DNA of 64,000 bases from Apostichopus californicus (lineage: Eukaryota; Echinodermata; Holothuroidea; Aspidochirotida; Stichopodidae): NCBI GenBank assembly GCA_020650975.1, contig JAIPMN010000521.1:6516-70515 (forward strand), read 5' to 3'. The notes under the pieces are model-generated. The model was not told where the DNA came from and did not search any database. It saw nothing but the letters and a program-made list of their open reading frames with translations. The position numbers and the translations under genes were made by a program. This document shows positions 51,401 through 60,400 of this stretch, piece by piece (the stretch's first letter is position 1; the number at the start of each line of letters is the position of its first letter).

Positions 51401-54400
51401 TACCAGGATCAAATTTACCAATGGCTCCAGACAAGTTACCAGACCTTAGCTTTATTCCGGAAGTAACAAAGGAAAAGAAGAAGAGGCGATGCGGTCCAAA
51501 GCCAGGTAAGAATGAGATGGGTCAAGGTCGTGAAACGGGTCAAAACTTTTGCACGATCTGTTAAAAAATTTGATAACATCTCTGTGGAGTAGTATCTATC
51601 AGAAGGTTTCAGCTTGTCAGTAATTGTTACAATTTTGTCTTGTCAGGTATCGGTGGTTTTATTGCTCGTCAGAGGAAGCCCTCTAGCAAACCGAGGAGTA
51701 CTTCAACGGACAGTGAGGACTTGCGAATGACAGAAGCTGCAATGTCAGGAGAGGCTGCAGGTGAGTGCTGATGATGATGACGATGATGGACAAAAAGATA
51801 CCAAACATTCTATTCCACACCCCTACCCTCCATCCTGCCCCCCCCCCTGCCCCCATTCCACTTGAATGACATCTTAAAATGAAAGGTTGGAGAATGTCAG
51901 AAGGCATGTTTAATCTCCTATGAAGAGGTTTGGGCCTCATTAATGTTTATTTTGAAAGCTAACATGTACGTGTGCATTTTGTTGGATCTACGGATTAAAC
52001 TTGACCATATTTCTCTACAACGAGAACAATTTTTTTTTACCATATTTATGTACCATGATAACGGATTAAACTTTACCATATTTATCTACAAAGAGAACGA
52101 AATGTACAAGTCAAGTGTAAGAGGAGGGACTTTTTTAATTACTTTACGAAGACTAACAAAAACAGTTGATGAAAACAGATTGTCCAATCTTTGATTTTGT
52201 GAATTGGTGTATCTTACTTAGATGTTGCCGAAGCCTCGAAACACTCAGGGAAACATGACAAGCAGAAGAGGAAAAGAAGAACTAAAAATGTCAGCGAGCT
52301 AGAACAAAAATTCCCATCATATATTCAGGTATGCCTTACATATTTAAGTAGTGGTTGCATTGGAACGTATTGTGAGTAGGATATTACTGTGCCAAACAAA
52401 CCTTTTCCATCATATGAGGGAGGGGTGAGGGGGGAGGGGTCAGATGGGTGAAGGGATTAAAAGATCTGACAGCTCTACAGGCAAATTGTCCGTCTGTTAC
52501 GTTGAAAATCCTTTCAGAAAAAAAGGCCCATGTACAATTGTTTCAGATGATTAATTTTCAGATGAAAACCTTCCTTCGATATAACCGGATTCTGCGGACT
52601 ACATAAATAGGGTTTTAAGAACCTCCTTGTGGGTCGCAGAATGCCTACCATATGGGCAGCAATCTGCACACGTGTGATATAAACTAGTCCAATGATTCCA
52701 ACCGCATGCTGGCTCGGGGTGAAATTCTCTCATGACTTTCCTCATATGATGTTGACTGTATATCCCTCAATTCATGAAATATTGGAGTAGTTGCTTTACG
52801 CCTTGACCGTATGTAACCCAACGAATTAACTCACCAGACCTTTGTGTACTAATGTGATTATTTCTTGTGGTTGTATGTCCCAACACAACCTCATCTGGTG
52901 TGACGTAACACTATGACATTCAGTCGGAATTCGTCTAAATTAGACACATGTACATTATGTAGGAAGCATCAAAGGAGTAAATGGAGCATGTTGATCAGTT
53001 GAAGATCTCCAGAGAGGTGATAACATCAGTGTTGAATGAGATTAAAAAGATTTATTGTTCTGTCCCCTCGGTGTTAATTGCCTTATTTTATTCGAAAATA
53101 TTTCGCATAAAAGCTTGCATTGGTTTTACGAACGTACAGTTTTCTGGAGACTTATAAACGGGTAGTTGCATGTCACTTTTGCTTAACAGGAGGCTTTCTT
53201 TGGTAAATCTTTACTGGATCAAAGTAAAGAGAAGACAGATGGTACAAGTCTTTCTGGGGAGGATGTTAATCCTTCTCTACAAACATCAATAAACATATCA
53301 GATAAGATGAAGAGCAGTGACAGTAAAACAGGAGGCCTTGGCGATCCTAAACAACAGGTAAAAATATGATCATGGCAAGACATTGATGCATTGATCATCC
53401 TCAATGCTATTCCTTACTTATTGCTCCAAAAGTATGCCCCAGTTTTTCACAATTTACTGAAAAAATTTACCAAGTACATCATATCATCTACTTATTTGAT
53501 TTACAAGTTGAAAGAAAATAGCTTTTGAGTGTGACACTAACCGTCCCATTTTGTTGTTGTTGAAAGAACAAGCATGGGAACTTTGGGTTTACTCTGTTAA
53601 GAATGTTGTTTACTTAATTACTTGCCAGTGTATGCCAAGTTAGTTTCTTCAAATTCTTTAAACGAGGAAATTGATATTGTCACCTGTCTTTACCTTACTC
53701 ATATTAACGTCGTGTAAGGCAAAGCAAGTCCTTTAGATTTGTCAGTTCGTCTCATCCATCATACCTCTCATTGGCATAAGGATCTCTGACAATCAGTCAT
53801 ATGACATCATATCCTATCATGTTTTTTTACTTCCAGACACCAGGGCAAGATAGTGATTTGGGTGGAGGTGATGATCCACTCAACTTTATACCCCATGCTG
53901 AAATAATCAACATGTTAATAGGAGATAACCTGGAAAAGACTGACCCAACAAGTAAGCATTTGTGACTTGACTTTTTAATATAATCTAAATAAAGGATGTC
54001 AACGATGTCTTGAGTGTTCTATCGTATAATATTATCTGTGAATGCAGGTGTTCTATGTAGAGTTGATATATTCATGAACAAAACATGAGAAATATAAGAA
54101 AGAGTTCAAAACATTTTTAAAGAATAATATTTTAATGGCCGTAAAAAATTTAACATCCTAAGAATTTAAGAGAATTTACCTTTTCTCAAAGCAGAAAAAA
54201 AGCAAGTTTGGAGAAAGAAATCTGATAATCATGTCATTTTGCTACTGACCCTTAGAAGTTTAAAACAGTTTGACAGAGGTTTCATCAGCTAAATTTCTGT
54301 CTGATATCGCCAGATATTGGATGTTGATATTTTCATTGTACGATCTGTTCTCCTTGAAAAGTTACTTTTTCTTGTCTTTGAATTTCATTTTGCAACAACA

Positions 54401-57400
54401 CAGGTCTAACGATGCCTTCTGTCGAGGGTGACGAACAGACCAGTCAGCCCCAGCCTCAAGGGAACACTGACGCAAGTGCTCAGAGCAACAACCCAGACCA
54501 GATCGAAGAATTGGAATCCATCTTGAACTCCAACCTAGTACAGATGGTTCCTGAAGATGGTAAGCATGTCAACATTGCTATATTTCTTTCTTATTATTGA
54601 CCCTTTGTGTGGTCATCTGAATGTTCTAACATCTGGGGTGAAATTGAAAATCTCAGTCAGCTTTAAAGCAAATGGGCATGGGATTTAAACTATTTTTGTT
54701 AGGTAGACACACAAAAAAGTACCAGGTAGAGGAGGGGATAGGGTGGCTGTGGATGAGTGGATTACAGATTAATTGTTTGTTAATTACAATTATGACACCC
54801 ATAGAAGACAACATGAATGACAATTTTTTTTCATTAATTGTTTTCCTGAAAGGTATGTTATACACTGTAAGTTCTTTCAAATTAAGTGTAACTTGACATC
54901 TTTGAAGAAGGACATATTTACAAGTGTACATTTAATAATAACCAGTCTCAGCCTTAGAAAAAATTATGCTTATTCTCGTATAGTATCTTGACACCCAGGA
55001 CAATACTAGAAGAGACAAATTCAGTGTTGATAAAAAAGAGTTGCCAGAAAAGCAGAATAAATATGTTTTAGGGGCTTATGCAGTAGTTTTGAATAATTCC
55101 AAGACAATGATTGATTCATTGTTCTATTGTACTCATGTATCTCGTGGTTTTCTCTTCTCGTTTCGAAGAAAAGCTCGTTTATACGGTGGTACTGCGACAA
55201 AAATGTCTTGCTTTGTTCAGACAGCCTTATTCATTTGTACTACTTCAAATGTGAATTTTTTTCCCCTTTAATGTCGGCAGACTTGGTTCACATGGACGGC
55301 AAAGAGGTTGAAGATCTTTTATCGGGTGTACTGAGTCCCAATGAACAAAATCAACAGCACTTAAGTGGAGCAAGCAATAACTTACCACCCAGCTCTGGTA
55401 AGTGGAGTGGATTAATGCATTTCTAATGTGTCTTGTGTGAGAAGGTGCTTGTAGAAAGTGTGTTGGCTGTAAGTTTCATTTTGAGGGCAGTTTTTTAAAG
55501 TAGCCAGGCCATTTACTTCACCTCAGATTCCTAAAATCATTTACTTTCTTATCAATCTGCATGAAATTACTGCAACAGGTTTCCTTCTGAAGATTTTCAT
55601 TTTCATTTTTGATCTTATAGCAGCTGCTGCTGCTCCACCTCCTCACCATCCAGTGTTGCCAGGGCGACCTCATCCTCCCAAACTCCCGTCTCTTCCAAAT
55701 ATCATTCCAAGCACTAAATCTACCAGCCAAGGATCTGAAGTTACAAGGTAGGAAAGGTCACAAAATTCTTAATAAAACGTTTCCCTCTTTTCTTGTTTGT
55801 TTGTTTCTGTTGTTGTTGTTTGTTTTTTTTTTTTTTTAATTAATTTTGGCAGTCAGCCAAGGTGATATTTATTTTGCAAAGTATGAGCCTTCAAATCTAT
55901 TTCTTGGATAGGTTTACTGTCAATTACCATTAGTGAATGACAAACTGAACATTTTTTGTAGGATGTAATTTGCTTGTCACTCATTTCCTAATATACCAAT
56001 ATGGTTTTTGTAAAATTTCGGGAATAGTCCACAGAAATTAAAAGCACCAGTGTCTGGAAAGTTGTGAAAGGTTCAAGAAAAATGGCCAAATTTCCTTTCC
56101 ATGGTGGTTTCGATCTCTCTTTACAGCCCTGCATTCAGTCCAGATTATTCAGAACCGCCCAGCCCATGGCCCGGTTTGACCTCTGGCGAGGGTGGGTCAT
56201 CTCAGGACAGCTCTACATCTCAATCAACAAAGAGTGATATCAGCTCCCAGAAGTGGGAGAAAGATGAGCAGCTGGGCCAACTAGCGACCATATCAGCAGT
56301 GTATTACTGCAACATTAACCATCCTCGCCTAACAGAGGAATTTCCAGGTACGTTTTCCAAGATTTCTGATACCAGATCTTGTAAAAGTACTTTCCTAGGA
56401 TCGTAAAAATATTTATACATATATTTCTCGGAGCGTAAGTGTTGTTTACGTACGAGTGAAGACAACAAAAGCGCAGGATTAATTAGACCAATAACGCAAG
56501 GTCTGAAGCTAGACAGAGGTTACTTTAAACATAAATATTTACATATTTATATGATCTCTTTCTCATCAATGGATTAGGTTAGATTACCTAAACATAGAGT
56601 TTTCCATACTTTGTGCATGTGCAATTATTTCTCTGAAACTTGGGTAAAGTAAACATGGGACTCTGCTGGTCTACAAAATTATAGAACTTTCATTTTTCAG
56701 CTCTCTGCTTGACTGTGCAGCATTCTGTACTGAAATAAACTTTTTATCGACCTTTGTTAACCACCCCGACAGTCGTTTGCTCTCTCTCTCTGTATGTGTC
56801 ATAAAAATTTCTTGCTTTCCAATACTTGATTAATTTTGTGTTTTTTCTTTGCTAGATTGGTCTTCTAGGTTGAAGCAGATTCGGAAGATGTGGCGGAATG
56901 TGAGCCCGGGTGATCGACAGTTTTATCTGGTGGGTGGTAGAACATTGCATGACAAATTAGATATGTACTGTAGTTATTCATTGTCTTTGATTTGTGCAGT
57001 GGGATTCAGTGTTTTATCAACAAGTGATAATATCTCTGGAGTTCTCAACACAGCTTGGAAACCTAAGATTAAGTTAAATGGTTCACCTTTTCTTTCACTC
57101 GTATTAGGTTGATCTTATATGTTCATTGCCAGTGAAATTTGATTGCAGTAAAAAGTAAATTACTGCCTGACAGGAAATATGTGGACATCTCAATTTTGTC
57201 CAGATGGATTTTTTTCTGAAAATAGTCTAGAGGTAGGGATGAGGGTCAGTTGAAGTCATTTTCTGCATAAGTATACTTCTTTCTCATCAATTTTTTTTTA
57301 TTGAAATTCAGTTATCAGCCAAGTTTTCTTTTTATAAATCCTGCAGCAAAAAGCAAGAGAAAACAGAGCTGCACTAAGGATTAAGGAAGCTCAGAAGGTA

Positions 57401-60400
57401 AGCAAAAAAACCTTGAAACTAACCATCACGATGAAAGCATTACAGGGCAAATAGTATCTTTGGATTTCCTCGTAAACAATTTGTTTTAGTTATCGTAAAC
57501 TTCAAACCATTTGTAATCATGTTCTGAAATGTAAATCATTTCTTTGTTTTTTTTTAATTAAAAAATTATTTAAAAAAATTAAAATGTTTTTTTTTTAAAT
57601 TAATTTTCTCAGCTGTCTATATAAATTGAACTGTTTGTTGTCATTCTGCAATTTAACAGATCTCCGAAGACATTCAGAGGAAGCGACTGGCGGAGCAGGA
57701 CGGAGGCATGTCTAGTGGTCAGAGGGGTAATCCTCAACATTCCGTAGTAGCTAATCAAACAGCAATGGAAGGCCAACCGCATACTCCCCATACTCCAGGT
57801 ATAACTAAAAACTTAAACAAAACTATCATTATTCACTCACTGTAGAAATGAAGACCCATTATTTTTTCTCAAAAGGGTACTAGTTGTTGTCATGCTGTCT
57901 TATTTAAGCAGGGTATGGGTTTATATCGTTATTTTCTGTTAATTGCAATATGTAGTGGTGATAATGAACAATCAGTTTGTTCCACAATATCTTTTCTTGT
58001 GGAACAAATTGATTGGGTTAGTCTTCGTTAATTGTCAAGAGTATCACCGTGCCAGTGTCATGTTTTTGTCATGACTTCTAATTCAAATAACTTAAAAGAG
58101 CCTTTACAAAGCTTTCTTTACAACTAACATGTGTTTTTCTTGTTTTTAAATTGCAGGTATGCAAAATCCTTTGGGTATGCAAGGAGACATGGTCAACCAA
58201 GGCCAAAGGATCCCTCAGGCACCAGACCGCATTCCTCCATCACCAATGGTGCAGACTCCTACAGGAGCCCTTCCTGGTTCAGGCTTCCCCATGACACCTG
58301 GTGCACCATCCCCAGCACAACAATCCATCCACAGTGGTAGTTCCACCCCGGTTCATCTACCCGAAAGATCGCCACACCACGTCGTTGACACAGTGCTCCC
58401 TGGGCCTCACAGTGGTATACCTCATGGAATGAATGGAATTCCACTAGGACCGACCACACCAACTATGCCTGCAGTTGTGGAAAATCCAATGCAATCACCA
58501 ACCATGGCACCGAATCCAATGGTTCCCCAGATGGGTAATATTCAACCTCCTCATATGGCTGGAGGGAATTCTGGTACTGTCACACCATCTCCAGTTCAGT
58601 CACCGTTCGGTCAGGTCCCGCCTCCCCCTCCGGCCTTCAGTAGCGGTCAAGAGAATATTCAAGGTATGGATTCATTTCAAGGCACTGATAGGAACGTTCA
58701 CCTTCAACAACTTAGAGAATGGCTAGCAGTACGCAATGGACGCAGGAGGGAACAACAGGGTTGGAGTAATGAACAGCCTCGACCTCCTCCACCACCTTAC
58801 CCGGGCAATAATCCTGGACAACAGCAGATGGGTCAGTTTCCTCCCGGAATGCATCCTTCAGTTGTGGGAAACTTTGTTGACCCTACTATGGCAGGTCAGA
58901 ATTCATTTCCTGTCCAGCGTCCTCAGTACGTGGTCAGTGGTATGAATCATCCTAGGATGATGAGTGATATTTCCGGTCAGATGCAAGTCGGTGGACAAGG
59001 AATGCCGCCCAATCACATGCCAAAACCTATGTTTAATGCTGTAGATGCTAGGACAGGAGCCACAATAGTGAGACCCCCTGGTGCTCAAGGCCAATTCATT
59101 GAACTTCGCCATAACATGGCTAACCCGGTCGTCCATCAGAGACCTCGACATCTCGGGCTGTCAATGTTAAATAAGAAGGGAAACCACAGACCAGGAGTTC
59201 AAGTGAATCCAACCTCTGGGGATCTATATGACCAGTTTCTCCAGCATGAGACTGGGTCAATTCCAGGCAATCAACCAGGTATGTACAGACAAGTCAGCGT
59301 ACCAAGTCACGTCGCAAATGCTGCAAACATGGTAACACAGAGACGGCTCTCACTACCCGACAATCAAGTGTCACAGATGTTAGGCATAGGAAGGCCACCC
59401 GTAGACAATGCAGCAGCTTCGGGAGGGGTCCTTCCACCACCACCTCCGCCACCTGTGAATCAGCCTTCCAGCCGTCCACCAGGTCCACCAAGCTCTTCGG
59501 CAGCAAACCACCCAGTTGGACCAAACCCGGACCATGAAGCTCAATTGGACGATCTCCTGAAAGAAGGAGACTTTAACTTACTAGACTACGCTGTCTCAGA
59601 TGTTGACACCAACAAAAATTCTGAAGAGAATCAGTCACTCTTCAAGGCATTTGGACTTGGCGACGATCACGAGGAGGCACAGGAAGCATCATCGTCTTCT
59701 GCATCCGATCAAAAGAGGAAGGAGGAAGCAGCCCATCGGCAACTTCTCAAAGACTTGGAGATGGAAGCTGCTAAATCTCAAATGACTGTAACGTCACAGC
59801 AAGGAGGGCATGACAAAGCTTCAAAGCAAGGGCAGGCGACGAGTGCAGGAACTTCAAAAGGAGCTTCTAGAGAAGATGCTAAAGAAGCATCTAAGACGAA
59901 AGAGGATAAAACCTCAGAACTGTCAACTCGGGATGGGCCAAAAAAACCAATAGAGGAGGAAGGAAAGGATAACAGTGACCAAAATACAGATAAGAGTTCC
60001 ACTAAGAAGAGAAGAGATTTGTCTGGAAATGAGACCAATGATAAACCAGTTCCGCAAGGCTCTGTGACAACAGAGGCAGTCTCAAAGACTGATGGTGGGA
60101 TCAGAGAGGGTAAATTAAATATCAAAAAGGACGTTGTCAAAGGGACTTCAGAAAGGCCTCTGACGAAAGAGGCCAAACAGGAAGCGGCAGCACCCAAAGA
60201 GATGAAGATTAAACTTGAACCGGAAGAACAAAGTTCTTCGTCCAGTTGTAAGCACCAGGGTGCTAGTCCAGAGGTTCTTGCGAGTGAACCAGCAGCAGCA
60301 GCAGCAGCAGGTGCTGCACGTGAGGAAAATGCAGCAAGTCCTGGTGGGAGTAAGTCAGCTGAAGAAGATGGCAACATCCCTCCAAAGACTGCAAAGTCTG

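Noticed and set aside
59778-60377. 199-residue minus-strand open frame
   Set aside because: It lies fully antisense to the giant KMT2 exon and mirrors its Ser/Glu/Ala codon bias; no start context or domain.
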